From NCBI GenBank assembly GCA_947072905.1, contig CAMTKF010000025.1, forward strand, positions 1 to 38,188: a DNA stretch of 38,188 nucleotides, given 5' to 3'. Origin of the DNA: an uncultured Bacteroidales bacterium (GTDB lineage Bacteria; Bacteroidota; Bacteroidia; Bacteroidales; Muribaculaceae). The position numbers were made by a program, and so were the translations under genes. This document shows, piece after piece, positions 1-8,500 of this stretch; position 1 is the stretch's first letter, and every line of letters begins with the position of its first letter. Under the pieces are notes generated by a model that was not told where the DNA came from, searched no databases, and saw nothing but the letters and a program-made list of their open reading frames with translations.

Positions 1-2
1 AT

Positions 3-42
3 TTAGGGCTGACTCCTGCAATAGGTGCCAGCCCTAATTTTT
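3..42 (+). terminator. Terminator-like hairpin at left edge
   Basis: A 9-bp inverted repeat (3-11 paired with 29-37) is followed by a run of T at 38-42, the form of an intrinsic terminator for plus-strand transcription entering from the left. It lies just beyond the abrupt end of the truncated methyltransferase gene. It may therefore belong to the end of an inserted element that continues outside the window; that link is inference. Confidence 0.5.
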
Positions 43-49
43 CAATCGC

Positions 50-2113
50 TCAAAAAAAGTTTAGCGGACAGTAATATTTGAATATCTTGAAAACCATGGA
101 TACTTTGTTCATCTCAGCTTCTATGGTGTCGTGGTATTCCTGTGCAGCAAAGAGGTCGCCCTGGTGGTCGGCATAAACAGAATCTGCATTGGCATAGCCA
201 ACAAGTGTATTGCCACATCGAATGTTGAAGTCAATGTCGGGCAATGGGTCGAGACCAAGGTTGTCAGCTCTATAGTCAACATCTACCACTGCCACCATTT
301 TCAAGAAAAGACGGAGTTTGGCAATCTCGGTGGCTTCTGCCATGATGTCAACGCCATATAGATTCCTGAGAATAATGGACTTGAAAATGAAATAGTGAAT
401 GTTTGAGCGGTACTTCGCTTTTATCTCATTAAGTGCCGCTTTTGTCTGCTCAGACTTGTTAGGATAGCTTTCAAGCTTGTTGATGCAGTCGTAGTATAGA
501 GGTTCGAGAATATTCATCGCAGCAAAGAGAAATGCACCTGAGCCGCATGTTGGGTCAAGGATTGTCACACTGCGCAAGGCATCGTAGAAATTGTAGATAA
601 ATGCCTGTGGCGGATCGTCTGCTGCGATAAGGTCAGCGGCGAAAGAACGGATGTCGAGATTGTATGTTATGAAGTCGTTGATCGAGGAAATCTCACCACC
701 TTTGATTTTGTCAAGTATTGATTCGCAACGCTGAAGTCGCTCAATTGTCTCACGCCAGATTTCGGTTGGCAATGCCCATGGCTCCGGAGTCCGAGTGTTC
801 CAATCCTTACGTCGTTCCAGCAATTCCGGTTTTGTAGTATCGAGACCTATGGCAATATTTGCGGGTATCAGTTCACGCCAATCAGGAGTAAAACCTTGCT
901 TGACGGCATCAAAAATATACCGGTCGCCACTTTCACGGAGTTTATTCCAGACCCAACCACCGGAAGCAAACAGTTTTTCCATAGAGCCTGAATTCTTCGC
1001 AACCTTGTCGAAAAGGAACGGCAGAATAGTTGAACGGCCAATATATTCAGTGATGTCTTCTTTTGTGTAGTAGGCACCCATAGCGGCACGGTCGTTGATA
1101 TACTGCTCGAAGATATAACCAAGGACATCGGGATTGATGTCACGACCTGAAGCAGTTACGCGGGTGTCAAGATGCCACTGCCATTTATCGAAGAACGAGA
1201 ACAGCGAAATGAAGGCATCGTCTGCAATGTCAATATCGGCATAGTCACGTTCAATCTGGTGATGGTCGAACATGCCTCCGTTAAGATATGGAATTCTTCC
1301 GAATTTGTCTATAAAGTCTTGGTCATGCTGCGGAGCGTTGAGACCGTCCGCGAAAAGACGAGTCAAAAATTCTTTATAGAATGAGCCAAAGAAACGGTTT
1401 TCCCCCTGCTCTCTACGCACCCATTCAAGTTTTTCTCTCAGATAATTTACATTGCCGTCAAGAAAACCTTTCTTCTGAATAAAGTAGCAGAACATCAGTC
1501 GGTTGAGCATGACCGAAGCGTACCATTGCTTATTACGGTTGTCTTTGACTGCAATATTGTCATCTATACCGGATATGAACTTGGCAAAGGCAGTGTGTTC
1601 CTTCTTGAACCCCGAATAGAAATCCTTTGTGATTTTTTCAGCGTTGACAGCGAAAGCGCGATGCACTCCCTCCTTTACATCAACAATGGTTGTGGCTTCC
1701 GCGGGGTCGAAAGTGATGCAATCGAGTTTTTGAAGTAGGAAGTCTGCCTTTGAGGGAGATTCATACTCAATGCTCACCAGATCTCGCTTGTCAACATTCT
1801 TGACAGGTACAATCCAAGCGTGGTGACCATCTCTGTCATTAGCCTTGTAAATAGCAATATAATCCTGTGCCTGTTTGCGTAGCTGCGCGTCTATACGCCG
1901 GGCAAGCGATGTGGAGGGGATATTCTCAACATCCACAACAACCACCTGCAATCCATTACGTTCAGCAACGCAGATGAATCTGTATTCAGTTTCGTCTATT
2001 ACAATAGGAAGAAGTCTGGGATTGCCTTTAGGCTTGTTCCATCCAAGTTCCATAAGGAAGAGACCTCGGAAGTCGGCCTCATTTATATAAGTGTTGAAAG
2101 TATTACGATTCAT
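50..2113 (-). CDS. Eco57I-like adenine-specific DNA methyltransferase, C-terminally truncated
   Basis: This is a class I SAM-dependent N6-adenine methyltransferase of the type paired with helicase-nuclease restriction or phage-defence proteins. A long N-terminal region precedes SAM-binding motif I (DPTCGSGAF, from residue 520). A conserved segment follows that in relatives lies shortly before the catalytic NPPY/F motif (DFNIRCGNTLVGY). The frame closes at residue 687 with no NPPY motif, whereas family members usually run several hundred residues further with a target-recognition region. The last residues do not resemble the family, so the gene is probably interrupted near position 75. The start ATG overlaps the 3' end of the upstream PLD-SNF2 gene by 11 bp, which points to translational coupling. 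As it stands the protein should lack methyltransferase activity. The family call is firm; the exact system (DISARM-like, BREX-like or another ATP-dependent R-M) is not resolved. Confidence 0.85.
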   Translation of the reverse strand: MNRNTFNTYINEADFRGLFLMELGWNKPKGNPRLLPIVIDETEYRFICVAERNGLQVVVVDVENIPSTSLARRIDAQLRKQAQDYIAIYKANDRDGHHAWIVPVKNVDKRDLVSIEYESPSKADFLLQKLDCITFDPAEATTIVDVKEGVHRAFAVNAEKITKDFYSGFKKEHTAFAKFISGIDDNIAVKDNRNKQWYASVMLNRLMFCYFIQKKGFLDGNVNYLREKLEWVRREQGENRFFGSFYKEFLTRLFADGLNAPQHDQDFIDKFGRIPYLNGGMFDHHQIERDYADIDIADDAFISLFSFFDKWQWHLDTRVTASGRDINPDVLGYIFEQYINDRAAMGAYYTKEDITEYIGRSTILPFLFDKVAKNSGSMEKLFASGGWVWNKLRESGDRYIFDAVKQGFTPDWRELIPANIAIGLDTTKPELLERRKDWNTRTPEPWALPTEIWRETIERLQRCESILDKIKGGEISSINDFITYNLDIRSFAADLIAADDPPQAFIYNFYDALRSVTILDPTCGSGAFLFAAMNILEPLYYDCINKLESYPNKSEQTKAALNEIKAKYRSNIHYFIFKSIILRNLYGVDIMAEATEIAKLRLFLKMVAVVDVDYRADNLGLDPLPDIDFNIRCGNTLVGYANADSVYADHQGDLFAAQEYHDTIEAEMNKVSMVFKIFKYYCPLNFF

Positions 2114-5100
2114 GGCGCAATCCCATTGAGCAGATTATTTGATTTTCTTTGGTTTCGATGTCTTCGTCGGCAATCACGCAAAGTTGACCGTTGCGACGCA
2201 GTTCAAGTACATAATCTACAATATCATCATCGGCAGCTCGTCCGCTGTTTTTAAGCATTCGTCCGATATTGAATTTTGCGTTTCCTTGGAGCGGATAGTT
2301 GTAGATGTCGTCGATAACGTATTTAAGTTCCTCCCGTCGATCTTCTCCAAAGAAAAGCGTTGTCGGTTGCTCGTAGTAATGATTGAGCAGGTCAACTATA
2401 CGATACCGTGTGGAGAAACGGTTGCCAAGAACACCTCCGGTGTTGTTCACGGTTTGCTCCTTTATTTTTTCAAGAGCCTCGCTGACCAAATCGTGGTGGT
2501 TTTCAAGAGGTGGCGCACACGGTGTATCCGGGTGGCAGGCAAGAGCCTGCATGATACGTTGTTGCGACTGAGAGACCACATTGCCATCAGTATCAAGCCA
2601 AGTCAGCACATCAAAATCGTTGGCTGTTCGGGTATAGGTCACAACACCCTGTTCTCCACGGCTGTCAACAAGGCGTGTGGAGTAAATCATATTCTGAAGT
2701 TGAGGGATAATCTCTTTTAATCGTTTGTCTACTTTAATAGCATTACTCCAAATTTGATATGCCTGAGAAGCAAGATCGACATCTCCATCGTCGGCATCAT
2801 CAAGAACACCCGATTTTTCGTTGAACATATCGCGCAGATTCTGTTCGTTACCCTCGAAGAACACCTCATCAGAGCCAACGATGTTGGCATTGGCGTTGAT
2901 GCGGTCGTTGAGGCGACCTCGGAGATTTATGATTTCCTCCACACCGTCGGCCGGGAAGAATGAGTAGCAATAAATCTTGTCGGCTTTCTGGCCGATACGG
3001 TCAACACGACCGGCACGTTGGATGAGCCGGATTATTGCCCAGGGAAGGTCATAATTGACAATTACGTGGGCATCTTGTAAATTGTGGCCTTCGGAAAGCA
3101 CATCCGTTGCGATGAGTATGCGTGTCTGTTTGTCAAGTGGGTATTTACAAACAGCTTCATTGCTGACAGGAGAGAAACGCTCAACAATTTGAGATGGATT
3201 ATCACTTCCTCCAGTTGCGAAGTCCACATTGGAGAAACCACGCTTGCGCAGTTGATAGTAGATATATCGGGCGGTGTCGGAGTATTGAGTGAAGACAACG
3301 ACTTTATCCGCCGCGTGTTCGTCGTATTCCTGATGTTTCCCGCGCAATAATTGCTCCAATTCGTTGAGCTTTTGATCCTCGTTCTGCTTCCATTTTCCAC
3401 AAAGCCGAATCATTTGCAGAATAATCTCGCAGTCGGCTTTAAGCTGTTGCTTAAGAGTCCGTTTGAAGAATTTAGCATCAAGCCAAGATATATTATTCTT
3501 CTGGGTGATAATATCGTAATGGTCTTTGGCCTTTCGTATGTAATCATCAAGATCAGTAGGAATATCAAGGGTTGCGTCAATAGCCGGCTCATTGCCGTCC
3601 TCTCCAAAGACATTCCCGTCATTGTCAAAGTCTTCAGTATAATCTTCTGGCAACGCATTACCATCACCAATAGGGACCGGCAGTTTGTTGTCGAGAGCGT
3701 AGATATAAACGCAGTTGCGGAGGATATGACGATAAAGTGTGAGCAGGAATGCAAAACCACTCGAATCCATACGTTTGAAGAAAGTGCTTTTGCAGAACCC
3801 CATCATACGTGCTCCTGCGCGTGAAAGATTGTCAATCAACGTCTGAATATGCTTTGGTGCATCAGCGGAGGCTTTGTCACTAATGAAATTGCTGAGACCG
3901 TAACGAGGCAAAGCAAGCGATTCCATCAGATCAATCATATCCGACGAATATAACCGTGAGTACTGATCACCTGAAATTGTGGCGAACTTTATGGAACGTG
4001 GTATCCGGTCGGGGAAATAGGATTTTGTTCCGTCGGGAAATTGCAAGTATTTTCCCTTCTCATCATACTTGGCAAAGTTATTACGGATAAAAGAACGTGT
4101 TCTTCTCACCAGGAATAACTTCATCAGCTCATTCCAATCCTCAACGTCCTCACTCTTTTGAAATGCTCCGATAGTGCGAATTGGTATGTCGCTATGCTGC
4201 ATCTGAAAACCTCGCTCACCTCCAAGACTTTCAATGTAACGTTCAGGTCGTATTCCGAGGTCTTGGTCATCGGATATAAAGAGTCGCAATTGATTTGCAA
4301 GGTCGGAATAATGCTTGTTGTATGGCGTTGCAGTCAGCAAAAGAACACGGCTCGACTGGTGTTCAATCAAGTTTTTGATATTCTGATACCGCTTGCCGCC
4401 ATTACGCAGATTATGGCTTTCATCGACAATTATCAGACGATAGAAACGAGCCTTTTCAACATCAATGGGTTTTGACATTGAAGTGACTTCTGCTTTGAGG
4501 TCGTATTTGACAATGTATTTTCGCCACATCTCCTGCAAATTGGCAGGACAGATTATAAGTGTGGTCCCGGCAAACGTTGTTTCGTAGATTTTCGCTACTG
4601 CACAGGCTGTAATGGTCTTGCCCAAACCCACAACATCGCCAATCATTGCACCCCGTCGCTTGTCATTGTTGAGATGACGTGCAACAATCTTAACCGCATT
4701 CTGCTGAAAATCGAATAGTTCGCGTTGAAATATCGGTGAAAGGGCAAATTCCTTTATGCCGTTACGCGCTTCTTCACTCAGGTGGTATGCGATTTTGAGA
4801 TAGATATAGTAAGGTGGAATTTCTCGCTCCGCGGCCCAACTTTCATCAATGGCTTTGATGAGTTCGTCTGTAATATCCACACAAAAGTTGTCATTCCACC
4901 TCGCTTCAAACCAAGCGGATAATTTTTCAGCTTGATCCCTATCTTGAAATTCTGCGTTTAGTTCTCCTTGTTTTGTAAGTCCCGAATAAGTTAGATTACT
5001 ACTACCCATAATCGCCAATATGGGATTGAATCGGTCTTCCGGGCGATATGCTAGATATAATTTTGCGTGGAGAGGTTTTTTGACAGAGAGTTTTACAACT

Positions 5101-5507
5101 ACTTTTCTTGATTTAAGCTGGGTGCTTAATCTGCGAAGCGTCCATTCATCATGTTTTGAGGGTATTCCCAGTAGCAGTTGACTGCGAAAATCCCGAGCGA
5201 TACGACGTTTGATTTTCTGTACAAGTTCAGAATCAGGTGTGTAATCGCCGTTGGAATAAAGCATCCGCACCAGTTCAGCCGGTGGCTGGTGCATACCTAT
5301 AAGCAAACGGCAAGTGCGATATTCGTTGGCGCGACCTTCAAAAACAAAATCTCCTTCAAGTTGCTCAACATGCTCAACCACCTTATCCCAACCCCGCAGA
5401 TTGAAATAGCCGACGCAAAAATCCACACGTTTAACACCTGAAGATTCTATAATATCTTTGAGTCCCTGCTCAAATTTTATTTCGATATTGTCGTAAATAC
5501 GAGCCAT
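2103..5507 (-). CDS. PLD-nuclease / SNF2 helicase fusion, restriction or defence protein
   Basis: This 1134-residue protein joins a phospholipase-D-type nuclease domain to a SNF2/DEAD superfamily 2 translocase. The PLD half shows an HxK motif (HAK, H147 and K149) and GSSN at 168-171. The motor half shows Walker A (GDVVGLGKT, from residue 290), a DESH Walker B at 362-365, a TATPYN motif, and a C-terminal helicase lobe with a QRAGRVDRIGQ arginine-finger motif near residue 830. Domains of these kinds act in DNA-translocating restriction and phage-defence systems such as DISARM and NgoAVII/CglI-type enzymes; here nuclease and motor are one polypeptide. The gene follows a promoter at about 5.9 kb and overlaps both the small upstream ORF and the downstream methyltransferase. 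The domains look complete, so this half of the module may remain active while its methyltransferase is broken. Confidence 0.9.
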   Translation of the reverse strand: MARIYDNIEIKFEQGLKDIIESSGVKRVDFCVGYFNLRGWDKVVEHVEQLEGDFVFEGRANEYRTCRLLIGMHQPPAELVRMLYSNGDYTPDSELVQKIKRRIARDFRSQLLLGIPSKHDEWTLRRLSTQLKSRKVVVKLSVKKPLHAKLYLAYRPEDRFNPILAIMGSSNLTYSGLTKQGELNAEFQDRDQAEKLSAWFEARWNDNFCVDITDELIKAIDESWAAEREIPPYYIYLKIAYHLSEEARNGIKEFALSPIFQRELFDFQQNAVKIVARHLNNDKRRGAMIGDVVGLGKTITACAVAKIYETTFAGTTLIICPANLQEMWRKYIVKYDLKAEVTSMSKPIDVEKARFYRLIIVDESHNLRNGGKRYQNIKNLIEHQSSRVLLLTATPYNKHYSDLANQLRLFISDDQDLGIRPERYIESLGGERGFQMQHSDIPIRTIGAFQKSEDVEDWNELMKLFLVRRTRSFIRNNFAKYDEKGKYLQFPDGTKSYFPDRIPRSIKFATISGDQYSRLYSSDMIDLMESLALPRYGLSNFISDKASADAPKHIQTLIDNLSRAGARMMGFCKSTFFKRMDSSGFAFLLTLYRHILRNCVYIYALDNKLPVPIGDGNALPEDYTEDFDNDGNVFGEDGNEPAIDATLDIPTDLDDYIRKAKDHYDIITQKNNISWLDAKFFKRTLKQQLKADCEIILQMIRLCGKWKQNEDQKLNELEQLLRGKHQEYDEHAADKVVVFTQYSDTARYIYYQLRKRGFSNVDFATGGSDNPSQIVERFSPVSNEAVCKYPLDKQTRILIATDVLSEGHNLQDAHVIVNYDLPWAIIRLIQRAGRVDRIGQKADKIYCYSFFPADGVEEIINLRGRLNDRINANANIVGSDEVFFEGNEQNLRDMFNEKSGVLDDADDGDVDLASQAYQIWSNAIKVDKRLKEIIPQLQNMIYSTRLVDSRGEQGVVTYTRTANDFDVLTWLDTDGNVVSQSQQRIMQALACHPDTPCAPPLENHHDLVSEALEKIKEQTVNNTGGVLGNRFSTRYRIVDLLNHYYEQPTTLFFGEDRREELKYVIDDIYNYPLQGNAKFNIGRMLKNSGRAADDDIVDYVLELRRNGQLCVIADEDIETKENQIICSMGLRHES

Positions 5508-5782
5508 TACATAATATGCCGCCGGCTCGAAGCGGAGATTGGGTTGATATTAACGAAAAACGGGGAGCCACACCATGCCCATTCCGCTATTCGTGGCCCT
5601 GAGACTGCCATTGCAACTGAATGAGCAATGGTAGAATCACCCCGCGAAGTATGTATATGCAAAAATTCCTGCCCATAACTTACCGTTTGTGGGAAGGAAG
5701 TACATAAACGTACCCATGGGGCATCTACTATTGCTTCATCCTTGGTTGCAAATTCAAAATTTCTCAGGTTCCGAATAGCCAA
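5507..5782 (-). CDS. Small ORF in the leader of the PLD-SNF2 gene, unrecognised
   Basis: A 91-codon frame opens with TTG directly after an in-frame TGA and closes with a TAA that overlaps the helicase ATG by one base. That overlap would couple translation, and no good ribosome-binding site is visible in front of the helicase ATG. I recognise no domain in the product. It could be a real short leader or partner protein, the tail of a decayed gene, or a chance opening inside a structured 5' leader, since several small hairpins lie just upstream at 5790-5856. The weak start codon and odd composition make me doubt it. Confidence 0.3.
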   Translation of the reverse strand: MAIRNLRNFEFATKDEAIVDAPWVRLCTSFPQTVSYGQEFLHIHTSRGDSTIAHSVAMAVSGPRIAEWAWCGSPFFVNINPISASSRRHIM

Positions 5783-5789
5783 GAATCAA

Positions 5790-5856
5790 GCGTTGGTAAA
5801 CGCCTTTCGTATGTAAAACGAACCACCCAACACCCGGTGTTAATCCTCCTCTGAGG
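5790..5856 (-). other. Run of small hairpins in the defence-module leader
   Basis: Four short inverted repeats follow one another: 5790-5803 (5-bp stem, 4-nt loop), 5806-5822 (5-bp stem), 5829-5841 (about 5-6 bp) and 5848-5856 (CCTC/GAGG). They lie between the predicted promoter and the first gene, so they would be in the 5' leader of the mRNA. This is compatible with a regulatory RNA, but the stems are short and some may be chance. Confidence 0.35.
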
Positions 5857-5880
5857 TACCACGCATCGCGGGGTTCAACT

Positions 5881-5911
5881 GCAAAATTACAAAAAAATTC
5901 GCAGACTACAA
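5881..5911 (-). promoter_or_regulatory. Promoter of the defence module
   Basis: Read on the minus strand this is TTG, 19 nt, then TAATTTTGC, matching the Bacteroidetes housekeeping promoter pattern (-33 TTG and -7 TAnnTTTG). Transcription would start near 5877 and leave a leader of about 370 nt before the PLD-SNF2 ATG at 5507, crossing several small hairpins and the doubtful 91-codon ORF. Confidence 0.6.
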
Positions 5912-5956
5912 TGAGGTTATGCTGCGTAACATATCATTATTGCCGATATTTAGCGT

Positions 5957-5992
5957 AAAAAGCCGCCGAGAGATTGGGTTCTCTCGGCGGCT
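5957..5992 (-). terminator. Rho-independent terminator of the mobilization operon
   Basis: A perfect 13-bp GC-rich stem (5961-5973 paired with 5980-5992) with a 6-nt loop is followed on the minus strand by TTTT. It sits 5 nt after the relaxase stop codon, so it ends the mobilization transcript. A decayed copy of the same sequence occurs near 15395-15430, beside the relaxase remnant. Confidence 0.85.
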
Positions 5993-5997
5993 GTATG

Positions 5998-7059
5998 TTA
6001 GTGGTGCATTTTGGGGCCTTTGCGCTGCTGGGCTTTGAGTTTCTGCTGTTCCTTGAATTTGCGTTTGGCTTCTTCGATGCTGAGGCCGGGGTGCATTTTG
6101 AGAAAGTGAGCGAAGTCGTCGGACAGACCTCCTCCTAGTACCATGTTGGTGTCGTCTGCCGATTGGCTTCCGAGTGATGGCGTTGAAAGGGTAATTGCCG
6201 GGGCTTGGGGCTGAGGCGCAGCTGCGGGTGTCAGAGCCGTCGTGGCGGCCTTGGCGGTCGGAGCCATTTGGCTTTTGAGGTTTGCCTCAAATTGGGTAAG
6301 TAAGCCGGTGGGCGTATAATCCTTGCCGATTTTGGATGCGATGAAAGAATGATTGCCTTTAGCATAGATGAGGGTCTTAATCTCAAGTTTCTTTGCATCG
6401 GGATCTTTCCACAGGCATTTCACATTCACGCCCCGTTCTTTCATCCTTCTCTGAAATGTCGGCCAGTCAGTGATGGATTTGTCTTTCAGGACTTCGTGAC
6501 CAATTTGGCGGATTTCAATACGGCTTTTCTCCGCGCCTCGCAGTTTTGAGGTGTCAATCGAAAGACTGTCCTCGGCAATGGTCAGGCCATGGCGTTCGGT
6601 TATATCGAAGCATACGCGCTTGTTACGGTGCCAATTCGTGACTGGCTTGATGATTTTTCCGTCGTAATCCACGCGGCTGAACATAAGGTGGCAATGGGGA
6701 TGGTCAGCATCCGTGTGCCTGACAATAACGTATGGAGTATTCTTTATCCCCATCGCCTCCATGTATTCTTTGGCGATCTGAGTCATGAATTCATCGGTCA
6801 GGCGGTGGGCATCCTCCGGTGCAAATCCCAACGTGATATGTCCGCACGGGTCTTTGATTTTAGACCTTGTCAGGGTTGGCCGCTCTATGTCGGCGGCGGC
6901 TCTCTTTCGCCAATCTTTCTCACCATCGGCAATCCTTACGCCGTCGCTGTCGAGGATTTTCCAGACACGCTTCTCTATAGGTTTGTCGTCCTGCTTGACA
7001 CGGGTTATATAGTCCAGACAGCCTCCAAATCCGTTACCTTTTCTTATCTTGGCAAACAT
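5998..7059 (-). CDS. Relaxase (MOBP-type mobilization nuclease)
   Basis: This is the DNA-nicking enzyme that starts conjugative transfer of the element at oriT. The 353-residue protein has the metal-binding histidine motif HTDADHPHCH (H115, H120, H122, H124), typical of Relaxase/Mobilization nuclease domains. A tyrosine at about residue 17 is a candidate nucleophile. Residues of roughly 260-310 are Pro/Ala/Thr-rich and look like a linker, followed by a basic helical tail. Relaxases of Bacteroides mobilizable transposons are of similar size. The gene starts 3 nt after the accessory mobilization gene and is followed at once by a strong terminator. No type IV secretion genes are present, so transfer would need a helper element. 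The 3' end is duplicated as a remnant at 15437-15608. Confidence 0.93.
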   Translation of the reverse strand: MFAKIRKGNGFGGCLDYITRVKQDDKPIEKRVWKILDSDGVRIADGEKDWRKRAAADIERPTLTRSKIKDPCGHITLGFAPEDAHRLTDEFMTQIAKEYMEAMGIKNTPYVIVRHTDADHPHCHLMFSRVDYDGKIIKPVTNWHRNKRVCFDITERHGLTIAEDSLSIDTSKLRGAEKSRIEIRQIGHEVLKDKSITDWPTFQRRMKERGVNVKCLWKDPDAKKLEIKTLIYAKGNHSFIASKIGKDYTPTGLLTQFEANLKSQMAPTAKAATTALTPAAAPQPQAPAITLSTPSLGSQSADDTNMVLGGGLSDDFAHFLKMHPGLSIEEAKRKFKEQQKLKAQQRKGPKMHH

Positions 7060-7062
7060 ATT

Positions 7063-7434
7063 TTAGGCCTTAATTTCATAGAACAGGTCGATGAGCGCAT
7101 TGTGTCTTTTCAGCACTGCCGTGGCTTGGTTTGCCACAGCGAAGCATCTTCCGCTGTTGCACGCCTTGGCGATCTGGTTAAGGTTGTTACCCTCGCGGAT
7201 AAGTTCGTTGAGAATCCTCATCTGCTCCGGCGAAAGGCGCTCCACAATCTGCGTATTGAGGATGCAGTCACGGGCGAATGTGGAGAAATTCCGGTAGCCG
7301 GCCTTGCGCTTGCGCTCGTTTGCGTGGTCGAGCTGGTTTAGAGAAAACTTGATTGTCTTGGGTAGGTTGATCACATCATACATATCCTCGACATCGTGCC
7401 CCGGCATGGGGCGGCGGTTCTTTTTTCTATTCAT
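7063..7434 (-). CDS. Mobilization accessory protein (MobC/MobA-like relaxosome component)
   Basis: This 123-residue basic protein lies directly upstream of the relaxase, separated by 3 nt. Its middle (an RKAGYRNFSTFARDCIL-type helix segment) and the following SPEQMRILNELIREGNNLNQIAKACN resemble the plasmid mobilization relaxosome family. These proteins bind oriT through a ribbon-helix-helix-like N-terminus and recruit the relaxase. Naming varies among Bacteroides elements, so I give no symbol. The candidate oriT lies directly upstream, at 7476-7547, where such a protein would bind. Confidence 0.85.
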   Translation of the reverse strand: MNRKKNRRPMPGHDVEDMYDVINLPKTIKFSLNQLDHANERKRKAGYRNFSTFARDCILNTQIVERLSPEQMRILNELIREGNNLNQIAKACNSGRCFAVANQATAVLKRHNALIDLFYEIKA

Positions 7435-7475
7435 ATCACTAAAGTTATTAAACGGTTATAGTCATTGTAGTGAAG

Positions 7476-7547
7476 AATGGAGGGGGAGTTTCGAGGTGCA
7501 GAAAACGGCTTGGTATTACCAAAGCCTAAACTCGCTCCCCCTCCATT
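7476..7547. other. Candidate origin of transfer (oriT)
   Basis: A 13-bp perfect inverted repeat (7476-7488 and 7535-7547) encloses a second, smaller inverted repeat at 7507-7526. Nested inverted repeats directly upstream of the relaxosome and relaxase genes are the usual setting for oriT in mobilizable elements. I cannot identify the nic site. A transcription terminator for the DUF3408-like gene is an alternative, but the wide spacing between the outer arms makes this less likely. Confidence 0.5.
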
Positions 7548-7657
7548 ATCATTGCGGTGGTTGTCGCCTATGGGCGTCAGTTTCCGCTGCGATTAAGAGG
7601 CTATAACCTCTCAAATTCGCCATCGGTTAGGGCTTGTGCTTAGGTGCTGTCTCAATC

Positions 7658-8404
7658 TCAGTCAAGTTTCGACCACTCCGAAATATCCGGCTCCATTTCC
7701 TTGAAAATCTCACGCAGGAGATTATTGATGAGGTAGGTCGGCCGCGCCTTGTGGTCGCCTGAGAGAGCACAAATCCGATAGGCCATTTTGATGAGGTCGG
7801 GGGAAATTGTTATCGGAGAGCCGTCCTTGGTGCTTGTCTTTACGAGATAGGAGTCGTGGAAGTCTGCAAGTTTGGTACGTCGCATCCTGGCACTGATTCG
7901 GGTGGGCTTCTTTTGGGACGGCATCTTGTCAGTTGACACCTCTTCTTCCTTATTGACACCACTCACTTCATTGACTGTATCAACCTCAGTCATTATAGTC
8001 ACATTAGTGGATAATGCGGATTGTATAGCGGAGGTAGAATCGCTCTCACGTTCTGCCATTTCCTCGGCGGCTACGCGTTTGGCCTCATCTTCGTCTATTT
8101 TTACTTGCTTCGCGTGCATCCTTTCCTTGATTGCCTTCGCTTCATCGGAAAGTGACGTGCCCGCTCCAATGGCTTTGTTGGCATCAGTCGTTGAAGTCGT
8201 TGGAGTGACTTCATCCTCCAGCCCTAAGATATTCATGTTGATATTGTCTATATCAAAGTTGTCCATCGGTTTGTCGGAAGATTTACTTTCTCGTGCCTTG
8301 GAATCCGACTCGCCGGGTTTCGCGTATGTCGGTCGTGAGGTTTCCCTCATCCATTCCATGAATTCATCTTGATCTTCAGGAACTACAATATTTTTATTAC
8401 TCAT
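7658..8404 (-). CDS. DUF3408-like mobile-element protein
   Basis: This 248-residue protein has a long low-complexity, charged N-terminal two thirds (Ser/Thr/Glu/Asp-rich, probably disordered). A compact C-terminal domain of about 75 residues ends in a helix, including LIKMAYRICALSGDHKARPTYLINNLL. That C-terminal layout resembles DUF3408 proteins, common in Bacteroides conjugative and mobilizable elements and thought to act in transfer or DNA binding. It lies between the RepA-like ATPase and the oriT-like region, in the same direction. The family match is by eye and only moderate; the biochemical role is unknown. Confidence 0.6.
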   Translation of the reverse strand: MSNKNIVVPEDQDEFMEWMRETSRPTYAKPGESDSKARESKSSDKPMDNFDIDNINMNILGLEDEVTPTTSTTDANKAIGAGTSLSDEAKAIKERMHAKQVKIDEDEAKRVAAEEMAERESDSTSAIQSALSTNVTIMTEVDTVNEVSGVNKEEEVSTDKMPSQKKPTRISARMRRTKLADFHDSYLVKTSTKDGSPITISPDLIKMAYRICALSGDHKARPTYLINNLLREIFKEMEPDISEWSKLD

Positions 8405-8500
8405 AATATCTATTTTAATTATTGGACAAAGGGGTTAAGAATGGCTTGTCGGTTCAAGTTTGGCTCGCTTATATACACCCCGTTCCAAACTGAACTGAAA

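Noticed and set aside
2139-2720. Plus-strand open frame of 193 codons
   Set aside because: It lies entirely within the PLD-SNF2 helicase gene on the other strand and shows no domain; it is a shadow frame.
6589-7341. Plus-strand open frame of 250 codons
   Set aside because: Antisense to the relaxase and mobilization protein genes, both clearly real; composition unlike a protein.
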